Source of the DNA: Lachnoclostridium sp. UBA1781
Lineage (GTDB): Bacteria; Bacillota; Clostridia; Lachnospirales; Lachnospiraceae
DNA: 10,054 nucleotides
Assembly (NCBI GenBank): GCA_002315495.1
Contig: DCGJ01000170.1
Location: 1 to 10,054 of the forward strand
Direction: 5' to 3'
In this document: in pieces, positions 1-6,344 of the stretch
Layout of the letters: each line of letters opens with the position of its first letter
How positions within the stretch are numbered: position 1 is the stretch's first letter
Made by a program: the position numbers and the translations under genes
Notes under the pieces: generated by a model
Seen by the model: the letters and a program-made list of their open reading frames with translations, nothing else
Databases searched by the model: none
Told to the model about the DNA's origin: nothing

Positions 1-23
1 CCGCACATGAAACATTTTCTCAC
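1..23 (-). CDS. clpX: Probable start of ClpX (ATP-dependent Clp protease ATP-binding subunit), truncated by window edge
   Basis: Reading leftward from a GTG at 23-21, the only codons visible give (M)RKCFMCG before the window ends. The C-x2-C-G pattern at the very N-terminus matches the first half of the ClpX zinc-binding domain, which usually reads C-x-F-C-G. A purine-rich AGAGGAAG lies about 9 nt upstream and could be its ribosome binding site. The position, about 40 nt after clpP on the same strand, is the usual place for clpX in Firmicutes. Only seven codons are present, so this rests mainly on synteny and the CxxC motif. The alternative is a chance open stretch. Confidence 0.5.
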
Positions 24-62
24 AGTCGGTTTCTTCCTCTCTTATTCGGATTGCCGGAGTGA

Positions 63-650
63 TCAGCGATCCCGGTTATAGAGAACCTTATCGATCAGAC
101 CGTATTCCATGGCCTGATCTGCCGTCATGAAGTTATCACGCTCGGTATCACGGCTGATGATCTCCAGAGGCTTGCCGGTCTCCTTTGCCAGAATGGAATT
201 GAGCTTTTCCTTGATCTGAATGATGCGGTCGGCATGGATCTTGATATCGGTTGCCTGACCCTGGAAGCCACCAAGAGGCTGATGAATCATGATCTCACTG
301 TTGGGAAGCGCAAAGCGCTTGCCGGGAGTACCGGCGGCCAGAAGGAAGGCTCCCATGCTGGCTGCCATACCGACACACAGTGTGGAAACATCGCACTTAA
401 TGTACTGCATGGTATCATAGATTGCCATACCGGCAGTTACGGAACCACCCGGGCTGTTGATGTAAAGACTGATATCCTTGCTCGGATCTTCAGACTCAAG
501 GAACAAAAGCTGTGCCACAACTAAAGAAGCAGTCAGCTCATTTACTTCCTCCCCAAGGAAAATGATACGGTCCTTCAACAATCTGGAATAGATGTCATAG
601 GTACGCTCACCACGGCTGCTCTGCTCTACTACATAAGGCATAGAACTCAT
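63..650 (-). CDS. clpP: ATP-dependent Clp protease proteolytic subunit ClpP
   Basis: Serine peptidase of family S14 that forms the tetradecameric chamber of cytosolic ClpXP/ClpCP proteases and degrades unfolded, tagged or regulatory proteins. At 195 residues it has normal family length. The N-terminal segment with RGERTYDIYSRLLKDRII (about 13-30) is typical. The catalytic triad is visible: Ser98 in GMAASMGA, His123 in MIHQPLGG and Asp172 in DTERDNF. The oxyanion/handle motif INSPGGSV lies at 65-72. The ATG at 650 follows AGGAGGT at a spacing of about 6 nt, so the MSSMPYVVEQ start is preferred over the internal Met4. It lies downstream of tig but behind a terminator, so it probably has its own promoter. 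The next gene appears to be clpX. No defect is seen. Confidence 0.98.
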   Translation of the reverse strand: MSSMPYVVEQSSRGERTYDIYSRLLKDRIIFLGEEVNELTASLVVAQLLFLESEDPSKDISLYINSPGGSVTAGMAIYDTMQYIKCDVSTLCVGMAASMGAFLLAAGTPGKRFALPNSEIMIHQPLGGFQGQATDIKIHADRIIQIKEKLNSILAKETGKPLEIISRDTERDNFMTADQAMEYGLIDKVLYNRDR

Positions 651-688
651 AAAACTACCTCCTAAAAATGTATTCTCGTAAATTCCCT

Positions 689-746
689 TATATTCAAATC
701 GTTCTCGAACCGAAGTCCAAGAACGATTTCGAACAATATGAATATA
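689..746 (-). promoter_or_regulatory. Long imperfect inverted repeat in the clpP upstream region
   Basis: Two nested arms are visible. The inner arms AAATCGTTCT (696-705) and AGAACGATTT (720-729) are perfect over 10 bp around a 14-nt spacer. The outer arms TATATTCA (689-696) and TGAATATA (739-746) are perfect over 8 bp, with a 9-nt one-sided bulge. On the clpP strand a TATAAG hexamer (692-687) overlaps the edge of the structure, but no good -35 sits at normal spacing. It could be an operator covering the clpP promoter or a 5'-leader hairpin. It is not the CtsR heptad repeat or a CIRCE element. Confidence 0.5.
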
Positions 747-762
747 TCACGGACGATGGCCC

Positions 763-791
763 AAAAACGGGACATACGCCGTATGTGCCGT
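763..791 (-). terminator. Rho-independent terminator after tig
   Basis: On the minus strand the stem ACGGC-ACATAC pairs with GTATGT-CCCGT around a GGC loop. There are 10 paired bases and one C/C mismatch. Five T residues follow (763-767, the last T pairing at the stem base). It begins 3 nt after the tig stop codon. It should separate most tig transcription from clpP. Confidence 0.85.
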
Positions 792-794
792 AGA

Positions 795-2081
795 TTAAGC
801 CTCTACAGCGTTCTCAGCGATAACCTTAACTGCCTTCTGGCAAGCAAGATCCTGAGCGATGGTCTTCTTCTCTTCATCACCAAGGAGGGACTGAACCTTC
901 TCAAGCTCCATGTTGTACATAGTAGCCATATTCTGCATCTCTGCGGTCAAATCATCCTCGGAAATCTCAATGTTCTCAGCCTTAACAATAGCCTCAAGAA
1001 CAAGTCTGGTCTGAATTCTCTTCTCAGCCTGTGGCTTGGTCTGCTCGATGAATGCCTTTGCATCGGTACCGGTGTACTGGAAATACTGCTCAAGGGAAAG
1101 ACCCTGAGACTGCAAACGGTAAGCATAGTCCTGAAGCATACGCTCAGCCTCAGACTCAATCATAGCCTCCGGAATCTCCATGGATGCCTTTGCAACGGCT
1201 GCCTCAACAGCTGCATCCTCCTGTGCATTCTTAGCATCCTTGCTCTTCTTCTCAACAAGCTGCTTCTTTACGTCTTCCTTGTACTCAGCAAGGGTATCGA
1301 ACTCGGAAACCTCAGATGCGAACTCGTCATCAAGCTCCGGAAGCTGCTTGGACTTAATAGCCTTAACGGTACACTTGAATACGGCCGGCTTACCTGCAAG
1401 GTTCTCAGCCTGATACTGCTCAGGGAAGGTAACCTCAACGTCCTTGCTCTCACCGGAAGCAACACCGATCAACTGATCTTCGAAGCCCGGGATGAAGGAA
1501 CCGGAACCAATTACAAGCGGGTAATCCTCGCCCTTGCCGCCTTCAAATGCAACACCGTCGCAGAAGCCCTCGAAATCGATGACTGCGGTATCACCGGAAG
1601 CAACCGGACGATCCTCAACGGTAATCTCACGAGCATTTGCATTTCTCTCCTTGTCGATCTGTGCGTCAACTTCTTCATCGGTAACCATAACTTCTACCTT
1701 GTCAACCTTGACGCCCTTGTACTCGCCAAGAATAACCTCAGGTCTCTTTGCTACAGTTGCGGTGAAGATGAATTCCTTGCCCTTCTCAATCTGGGTAACA
1801 TCAATTTCCGGACGGGAAACGATTTCAATCTCGCTCTCCTTAGCTGCTGCTTCGTAAGCGGTCGGAATCAACTCGTTTGCTGCATCCTCATAGAACATCT
1901 CATATCCGTACATCTTAGCTACCATTGCAAGCGGAGCCTTACCCTTACGGAAGCCCTGGATGTTAATCTTGTTCTTATTCTTCTCATATGCCTTTACAAT
2001 TGCTGCGTCAAAATCCTCAGCGCTGCAGGTGATGGTAAGCTTCACCATATTCTTTTCCAAATTCTCTACCTGATAACCCAT
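795..2081 (-). CDS. tig: Trigger factor (ribosome-associated chaperone / prolyl isomerase)
   Basis: Chaperone that docks on ribosomal protein uL23 at the tunnel exit and shields nascent chains, with peptidyl-prolyl isomerase activity. The 428-residue product matches the family length. The N-terminal ribosome-binding domain carries the signature GFRKGKAP (43-50). An FKBP-type PPIase domain runs about 155-243 (VIDFEGFCDG, IPGFEDQLIG). The helical C-terminal chaperone domain runs about 250-428. The start at 2081 (MGYQVENLEKN) is chosen because it matches the conserved N-terminus and follows AAGGAGGAT (2097-2089). An in-frame extension to an ATG at 2147 would add a basic 22-residue peptide not expected for the family. 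It has its own promoter and terminator. Confidence 0.97.
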   Translation of the reverse strand: MGYQVENLEKNMVKLTITCSAEDFDAAIVKAYEKNKNKINIQGFRKGKAPLAMVAKMYGYEMFYEDAANELIPTAYEAAAKESEIEIVSRPEIDVTQIEKGKEFIFTATVAKRPEVILGEYKGVKVDKVEVMVTDEEVDAQIDKERNANAREITVEDRPVASGDTAVIDFEGFCDGVAFEGGKGEDYPLVIGSGSFIPGFEDQLIGVASGESKDVEVTFPEQYQAENLAGKPAVFKCTVKAIKSKQLPELDDEFASEVSEFDTLAEYKEDVKKQLVEKKSKDAKNAQEDAAVEAAVAKASMEIPEAMIESEAERMLQDYAYRLQSQGLSLEQYFQYTGTDAKAFIEQTKPQAEKRIQTRLVLEAIVKAENIEISEDDLTAEMQNMATMYNMELEKVQSLLGDEEKKTIAQDLACQKAVKVIAENAVEA

Positions 2082-2220
2082 TCGTGTTATCCTCCTTAAT
2101 AATTTTTCTTCTCTTTTATGCCGATTGCGCGGGAGCTGTTCTTTCATACTCCCAGCCTACCTGACACAAATTATGTATGAATTTCCGTTCGCCGGAAACC
2201 ATTACACATAGCTAACCGAG

Positions 2221-2250
2221 ATTATAACATAGCTATCATCAAAAAGTCAA
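2221..2250 (-). promoter_or_regulatory. Sigma-A-type promoter for tig
   Basis: On the minus strand, -35 TTGACT (2250-2245) and a perfect -10 TATAAT (2226-2221) are separated by 18 bp. Transcription would begin near 2214 and give a 5' leader of about 130 nt before the tig start codon. Confidence 0.82.
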
Positions 2251-2279
2251 ACAAACCTTACAACTGAAACAAATCTCTC

Positions 2280-2296
2280 GCATTTTAACAAAATGC
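2280..2296. repeat. 7-bp palindrome between the divergent promoters
   Basis: GCATTTT (2280-2286) and AAAATGC (2290-2296) are perfect inverted arms around AAC. They lie between the two divergent -35 elements, 23 bp upstream of the plus-strand -35. A repressor or activator could bind here, but so short an AT-rich palindrome can arise by chance. No known regulator is assigned. Confidence 0.3.
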
Positions 2297-2318
2297 TCTT
2301 TGATTTTCTTGGAGACTG

Positions 2319-2347
2319 TTGTCAACTTGCCTATTTTTTGGTATAAT
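2319..2347 (+). promoter_or_regulatory. Sigma-A-type promoter for the zinc-ribbon/RD-repeat gene
   Basis: TTGTCA (2319-2324) and a perfect TATAAT (2342-2347) are separated by 17 bp, with a T-run in the spacer. Transcription would begin near 2354. This places the first possible ATG of the reading frame (2300) upstream of the promoter and supports a later start codon. Confidence 0.85.
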
Positions 2348-2410
2348 AACCCAAATTCGGTCCCCGAAAAATGCAGGGCCGGATGCAATATCGATTGGGA
2401 GGACATGAAT

Positions 2411-3292
2411 ATGATTTATCATCCGACAGATCATCGAGTTTCCTGGGCCCGTTGTCCAAAATGCGGTTCCCCGGAGCTTCGTGAATATGTAGAAAGAAGA
2501 GACGGCCCGGTTGCCCGTGTTGCCTGCTTCAAGTGTGACGAGATTCTTTGGGAGAATGAGCCAAGTGTTGCGGGAAGAAGACGCATTTTGATTGAAAAGC
2601 GTACCCCTTCCGTTCCGCCGGTAGCACCAAAGGAAGAACCAAAACCAATCCCTCCGAAGCCACCGGTCAAGAAGGAAGAGCCAAAGATTCCGATTCCACC
2701 AAAGCCACCGGTTAAGAAAGAAGAGCCAAAGCCTCCGGTTACTCCTGTTCCAACCCGTGATGATCGCAGAGATTACCGGGATGACAGACGTGACGATCGT
2801 AGAGACTACTATGATGATCGTCGTGATGATCGTCGCGATTACTATGATGACAGACGCGATGATCGTCGTGATTACCGCGATGATCGTACTCGTCAGGATT
2901 CCTACACCGACAGACGCGATGATCGCCGTGATTACCATGACGATCGTACTCGTCAGGATTCCTACAACGATAGACGCGATGACCGTCGTGATTACTACGA
3001 TGACAAACGCGATGACCGCAGAGATTACCGTGATGACCGTCGTGATGACCGTCGTGATTACCATGATGATCGTACTCGTCAGGATTCCTACAACGACAGA
3101 CGCGATGACCGCAAGGAATATGTTCCTTCTCCGAGTGCTACCAACGCACCACAGAGCACGAACACCAGACCTCCTTACTCTTCTCCGAACACCGGCTACA
3201 CCTCGACTCCGCAGTCGACCACAACCAGGACCACGACTCCTGAAGTTGATGAAAACGGCAGAAGAAGAATTACTCCAACTGATCGCAGATAA
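2411..3292 (+). CDS. Zinc-ribbon protein with a long Arg/Asp/Tyr mixed-charge repeat domain (function unknown)
   Basis: I do not recognise this as a named family. The 293-residue product has four parts. The first is an N-terminal zinc ribbon with Cys15-PK-Cys18 and Cys39-FK-Cys42. The second is a Pro/Lys/Glu linker at about 65-115, containing PPKPPVKKEEPK twice. The third is a repeat domain at 116-237 built on RDDRRDYxDDR units. The fourth is a Ser/Thr/Pro/Asn-rich tail at 238-293 ending in a basic segment. There is no signal peptide or membrane segment, so it is probably cytosolic. The start at 2411 is chosen because GGGAGG (2397-2402) lies 8 nt upstream and the promoter lies at 2319-2347. 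The ATG at 2405 is too close to the SD. It is monocistronic and divergent from tig. The zinc ribbon may bind nucleic acid or protein. The repeat resembles mixed-charge low-complexity domains of eukaryotic RNA-binding proteins in composition only. Confidence 0.85.
   Translation: MIYHPTDHRVSWARCPKCGSPELREYVERRDGPVARVACFKCDEILWENEPSVAGRRRILIEKRTPSVPPVAPKEEPKPIPPKPPVKKEEPKIPIPPKPPVKKEEPKPPVTPVPTRDDRRDYRDDRRDDRRDYYDDRRDDRRDYYDDRRDDRRDYRDDRTRQDSYTDRRDDRRDYHDDRTRQDSYNDRRDDRRDYYDDKRDDRRDYRDDRRDDRRDYHDDRTRQDSYNDRRDDRKEYVPSPSATNAPQSTNTRPPYSSPNTGYTSTPQSTTTRTTTPEVDENGRRRITPTDRR
2651..2731 (+). repeat. Two-copy Pro/Lys/Glu linker repeat
   Basis: The sequence encoding PPKPPVKKEEPK occurs at 2651-2686 and again at 2696-2731, a period of 45 bp (15 codons). 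The copies differ mostly at synonymous positions. They sit between the zinc ribbon and the RD repeats and probably form an extended, unstructured spacer. Confidence 0.8.
2756..3121 (+). repeat. In-frame tandem repeat: 33-bp RD units and 60-bp expanded units
   Basis: Eight complete units lie end to end. Five have 11 codons (RDDRRDY-x-DDR/K, with x = R, Y or H). Three have 20 codons, made of the 11-codon unit plus TRQDSY(T/N)DR. A degenerate last unit (RDDRKEY) follows. The order is 11, 11, 11, 20, 20, 11, 11, 20. The stretch encoding RTRQDSY is identical in DNA at 2885-2905, 2945-2965 and 3071-3091, while the RD codons vary synonymously (gat/gac, cgt/cgc/aga). Confidence 0.93.
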
Positions 3293-3295
3293 CCT

Positions 3296-3336
3296 AACAG
3301 CGGGTGCGAAACCAAGTTTCGCACCCGCTGTTTTAT
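3296..3336 (+). terminator. Strong hairpin terminator between convergent genes
   Basis: Arms AACAGCGGGTGCGAAAC (3296-3312) and their exact complement (3316-3332) form a 17-bp stem with a 3-nt CAA loop, followed by TTTTAT on the plus strand. It starts 4 nt after the stop of the plus-strand gene. The minus-strand operon also ends here, at 3340. Its downstream T-run is weak (TTAGGTTAT), so termination is likely efficient on plus and possible on minus. Confidence 0.92.
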
Positions 3337-3339
3337 GCC

Positions 3340-4854
3340 CTACTCTCCGTAAAGCAGCTTTGATTTGTAAAAGTCGGAGTTCTTCCCAAGTTCGGAATCA
3401 AGCCACGCAAGTCCCTTCTCCTCTAAAAGTGTTTTCTCGGTCGAGAACAGATTCGTTCCCAAACCAAGACGATTTCCGTCAATCGTGCAGCCGATGGCAG
3501 CTAACGTTGTAGGAAACAGATCAAGTGTAGAAAATGCGCGGCGTGAATCAAACACTCCGGACGCATTTGCCTGAGAAACCACCTGCGGATCCGCATTGAT
3601 AATTGTGTAATATTGCTTTCTTTGGTAGTTTTTCGGGATGGTAAGTGTATTCACATAATCGCCGTCCATCGTCTGGTGATCCCCGGCAATAATGATAGTG
3701 GTATTCTCGTAAGTAGGCAAACTCTGTAGCCAAGTGACGAACTCCGCCACCTGCCGGTCGGAGCAGGAAAGTACATCCTCATACTGGTTGCGACAGTCAT
3801 GCTTACACAAGGAGCAACGATATCCGTCCACACGATGCGTATCCATGGTCATCAGAGTTACCGCATACGGCTCCTCTGTTTCATTCAGCTTCAGGATCTC
3901 CCGCTTCGCATTTGCAAACAGATACTTATCCTCATATCCCCACCACGCAAAATAATCTGCGCTTGGAAGATATCCTAGATCGCGAGCCCCCTGCAGGTCT
4001 AGCACATACGGATTGCCATGGCTCGCCAAAAACGTATCAAATCCCGAAAAGGTCTTCTTGGAGCCGATAATTACGGTCTGGCGATACCCTGCCTGCTCCA
4101 AGAACTGTCCAAGGCCTGTTGCGCCCGGAAGAAACGACGAATACTTATCCATCGCATTATTCTTTAACGGAATGGTAAGCGGAATACCGCAGTTTTGCGC
4201 AACGAAGCTCGCCATCGTCCAGGTCGTTCCATTTACGGACACCGGTCCCTCCAGCGTTTCTCCACCACCATTAAAGGTGATATTATCCAGAGCGAGTGCT
4301 GTCAGGTTTGGCATTACGTTGCTTTGATTCACGCCCCCCACTTCCTTGGACGTAAACGTAATCTCCATCGATTCCAGATAAATATAAATCAGATTTCGCT
4401 TTGTTTCCGGAAAATGCACCGCCGTCTCCGCAGGGTTTACATACATTTCCTCATAAAGTTTTGTCTTCACCACCTGGTCCTTCATGTATTTGAAGAACTT
4501 AATATAATTTAATCCGATGCCAAAGCTCAAAACCGTCAATAAAACGGCAATTACCAGTTTCCACTGCACCTTCATTTTTCGGGCAAAATGAAGTCCCCAT
4601 AAAACCAACGCCGCAGCCATGGTCGGCCACAAAAAGATGCAGGCAAACATACCGTAAAATGCGGCCCAGTCCGTCCCTTCAAGCGGCACCTTAAACTGGA
4701 ACATAATCGCCGCCGTATCCATTCCCGGCATTGCCTTCATGACCCAAATTGTCATGAACACGCCAACAAAACCCAGCCACATAAAAAAGCATGTCAGGCG
4801 AAACAGACGTTTCTCTCGCTTTGTTTTCTTCATACTCTCTTCCATCGTAATCAC
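3340..4854 (-). CDS. OpgB/MdoB-type phosphoglycerol transferase, LTA synthase family
   Basis: Membrane-anchored member of the sulfatase/LTA-synthase superfamily. Relatives transfer phosphoglycerol from phosphatidylglycerol or lipoteichoic acid to glycans outside the membrane. The 504-residue product has three N-terminal TM segments (about 17-42, 63-88, 98-121) and then an extracytoplasmic catalytic domain. Expected family residues are visible: metal-ligand Glu161 in LESME, the nucleophile region TTWTMASFVAQNCGIPL (Thr211/Thr213), Asp338 and His340 in MDTH, and Asp392/His393 in GDHQTM. The WTxxxxVAxxCGIPL stretch resembles OpgB more than LtaS. A cysteine cluster (347, 350, 354, 364) follows MDTHRVDGY. 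It is the last gene of the operon. The start is uncertain: GTG at 4854 (GGAA about 8 nt upstream), ATG at 4845 or ATG at 4833. The biological acceptor is not known. Confidence 0.9.
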   Translation of the reverse strand: MITMEESMKKTKREKRLFRLTCFFMWLGFVGVFMTIWVMKAMPGMDTAAIMFQFKVPLEGTDWAAFYGMFACIFLWPTMAAALVLWGLHFARKMKVQWKLVIAVLLTVLSFGIGLNYIKFFKYMKDQVVKTKLYEEMYVNPAETAVHFPETKRNLIYIYLESMEITFTSKEVGGVNQSNVMPNLTALALDNITFNGGGETLEGPVSVNGTTWTMASFVAQNCGIPLTIPLKNNAMDKYSSFLPGATGLGQFLEQAGYRQTVIIGSKKTFSGFDTFLASHGNPYVLDLQGARDLGYLPSADYFAWWGYEDKYLFANAKREILKLNETEEPYAVTLMTMDTHRVDGYRCSLCKHDCRNQYEDVLSCSDRQVAEFVTWLQSLPTYENTTIIIAGDHQTMDGDYVNTLTIPKNYQRKQYYTIINADPQVVSQANASGVFDSRRAFSTLDLFPTTLAAIGCTIDGNRLGLGTNLFSTEKTLLEEKGLAWLDSELGKNSDFYKSKLLYGE

Positions 4855-4875
4855 TATCTCTTTTCCACAATCACA

Positions 4876-6330
4876 CTAATGCTCAATATTCTCAATCGTA
4901 ATCTTACTCTCGTGCGGAATCGGTTTCCATTGTACTTTAACAAACAGTGCCACGTACTGCGTCCAGCGCCCGATAATATCAAAGGTCGGCCATACAAGCA
5001 GATACGTAATCCAACGCCACCACGGCACCTTCGGAATTCGTCTGTACTCCATAATCAGAACATAGATACCGATACCCATTTTCGAAACGTAACTCCAGAT
5101 TCGTTTCAGGAATCTCCACCACACAACAAGCACAATACTCATCGCCCAGGATTTCCAACCGGGTCCTTCCGTAATTTCGGTGTTGCCAAAAAGCTTCACC
5201 AAAAGCGGACAGATGACCGGTATCTCTCTTGAGTTAAACAGCATTTTGTCCAGCCCTGTCACCGCACAGGTAAGCGGGAACAAAATGAGACTGTCCAAAA
5301 GGAAACAGAAAATGCTGACAATGTTCTTCGGCAACAACTGCGCAAACGTATCAAAGCTCATAAACCGATGGCGAATGGTACGCCACGGATAGTTGTACCA
5401 TTTGTCCGTTGGCTTGTGAACACTGGTTCGGTCCACAAAGATATTCCGGAACAGCTTTCCACCGCTCTCCGCAAACGCCTGCAGATGCCCCTTGGACCAG
5501 CGAAGTCTCTGACGAAGTGCCACCTTTAGGGAGGTCGGCTGCTCATCGTAAAAGACCGCCTTGTCGTTATAACTAATCTCATACCCCGCTGCCACGCAGT
5601 CTGCGGTCAGCGCACGGTCCTCCGTAAGGGAGGTGTATTTCCAGCCGTCCAACACGATTTCATTCGTAAACAAAAAGCCGGTTCCCTGAATGTTGGTCGC
5701 CAAATGCAGCACCGACCGCGCACGATGGTACTGTCGAATCGAGCGAAGCCAATGCATCGCGTAGGTGGAGGCCAGCCAGCCTTCGTTCCAGTTCTTCGTG
5801 GAACGATAGGAGGTGATAATCTTCTCCCCCGCATCAAAGGCTTCATTCATTCGGGTAATATAATCCTTCTTCAGAAGGTTATCCGAGTCAAAAATAAAGT
5901 ACCCTTCAAAGCTGTCAATGCCGTAATCTCTTCGAATCTGTTCAAACAAAAACTGAAGTGCAAATCCCTTTGTCTTGTGCTCCTCATCAAACCGCTCATA
6001 GCAAACGGCCCCTTTCGCCCGGGCCGCCTCCGCGGTATGGTCCGTGCAGTTATCCGCAATGACAAAGACAGTCAGAAGCTCCTGCGGATAATCCTGACGG
6101 GCAATACTGTCCAGAAGATTACCAATAACCGGCTCTTCGTTTCTCGCCGGAATCAGAATCGCATATTTATGCTGCTTCTTAGCCGTAGGGAATCGCCTTG
6201 TTGCAAATAACCCAATGATACTGTAAGGATACAACTGTAACGTCAGTACCCACATCAGCTGCGCCACCACAAAGAGCACTGTCATGATCGGCTGATTAAT
6301 TGAATCTACAAACTGCGCAAATGTACTCAA
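4876..6330 (-). CDS. Membrane-bound processive-type family 2 glycosyltransferase
   Basis: GT-A fold glycosyltransferase that would use a nucleotide-sugar at the cytoplasmic face and probably extrude or elongate a beta-linked glycan. The 484-residue product has an N-terminal TM segment (about 14-42), a catalytic domain (about 55-290) and several C-terminal TM segments (about 337-360, 393-428, 438-466). Motifs in order are PARNEE (61-66), the metal-binding DSD (148-150), GTGF (216-219), TEDRAL with catalytic-base candidate Asp238, and QRLRW (274-278), the Q-x-x-R-W signature of cellulose/chitin/hyaluronan-type synthases. The start is a TTG at 6330, supported by GAGGAG (6344-6339) 8 nt upstream. 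That SD begins directly after the upstream gene's TAA. Sugar specificity cannot be read from sequence alone. A GlcNAc donor is suggested by glmM and the GlmU-like gene in the same operon. Confidence 0.9.
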   Translation of the reverse strand: MSTFAQFVDSINQPIMTVLFVVAQLMWVLTLQLYPYSIIGLFATRRFPTAKKQHKYAILIPARNEEPVIGNLLDSIARQDYPQELLTVFVIADNCTDHTAEAARAKGAVCYERFDEEHKTKGFALQFLFEQIRRDYGIDSFEGYFIFDSDNLLKKDYITRMNEAFDAGEKIITSYRSTKNWNEGWLASTYAMHWLRSIRQYHRARSVLHLATNIQGTGFLFTNEIVLDGWKYTSLTEDRALTADCVAAGYEISYNDKAVFYDEQPTSLKVALRQRLRWSKGHLQAFAESGGKLFRNIFVDRTSVHKPTDKWYNYPWRTIRHRFMSFDTFAQLLPKNIVSIFCFLLDSLILFPLTCAVTGLDKMLFNSREIPVICPLLVKLFGNTEITEGPGWKSWAMSIVLVVWWRFLKRIWSYVSKMGIGIYVLIMEYRRIPKVPWWRWITYLLVWPTFDIIGRWTQYVALFVKVQWKPIPHESKITIENIEH

Positions 6331-6344
6331 AAACTCTACTCCTC

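Larger units (their letters stand above)
2082..2410. other. Divergent intergenic region between tig and the zinc-ribbon/RD-repeat gene
   Basis: This 329-base gap holds the tig leader, the tig promoter on the minus strand, a small palindrome, and the promoter and leader of the plus-strand gene. The two -35 elements are about 68 bp apart, so the promoters are back to back without overlap. In the tig leader, TTTCCG (2182-2187) and CGGAAA (2193-2198) form a 6-bp hairpin with a 5-nt loop. No recognisable riboswitch or T-box motif is seen. Confidence 0.75.

Noticed and set aside
701..710. GTTCTCGAAC upstream of clpP as a LexA box
   Set aside because: The half-sites are in the wrong order for the Firmicute LexA pattern (GAAC followed by GTTC), and clpP is not a usual SOS gene.
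738..2099. A 453-codon plus-strand open frame opposite tig
   Set aside because: It is antisense to a clear trigger factor gene, has a Leu/Asn/Ser-rich composition typical of a reverse-frame shadow, and has no SD or promoter of its own.
2082..2147. A longer tig product starting at ATG 2147
   Set aside because: The conserved trigger factor N-terminus begins at the Met at 2081, which has an excellent SD. The extension is basic and unlike the family.
2300..2410. An upstream in-frame ATG at 2300 extending the RD-repeat protein by 37 residues
   Set aside because: It lies upstream of the promoter and inside the would-be untranscribed region. The SD at 2397-2402 fits the ATG at 2411.
2285..3064. 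A 259-codon minus-strand open frame rich in Val/Ile/Thr, looking like a membrane protein
   Set aside because: It is the reverse complement of the RD repeats. The periodic codons simply lack stops in this frame and produce a repetitive hydrophobic string. There is no ribosome site, and it runs across the divergent promoter.
2756..3121. The regular repeats as a possible CRISPR array
   Set aside because: The units are codon-phased, contiguous without unique spacers, vary synonymously, and lie inside a well-supported gene.
2757..3512. A 251-codon plus-strand frame (Met/Ile/Thr/Val-rich) shifted by one from the RD repeats
   Set aside because: It is a shadow of the same repeats. It continues through the strong terminator into the antisense of the next gene and has no SD.
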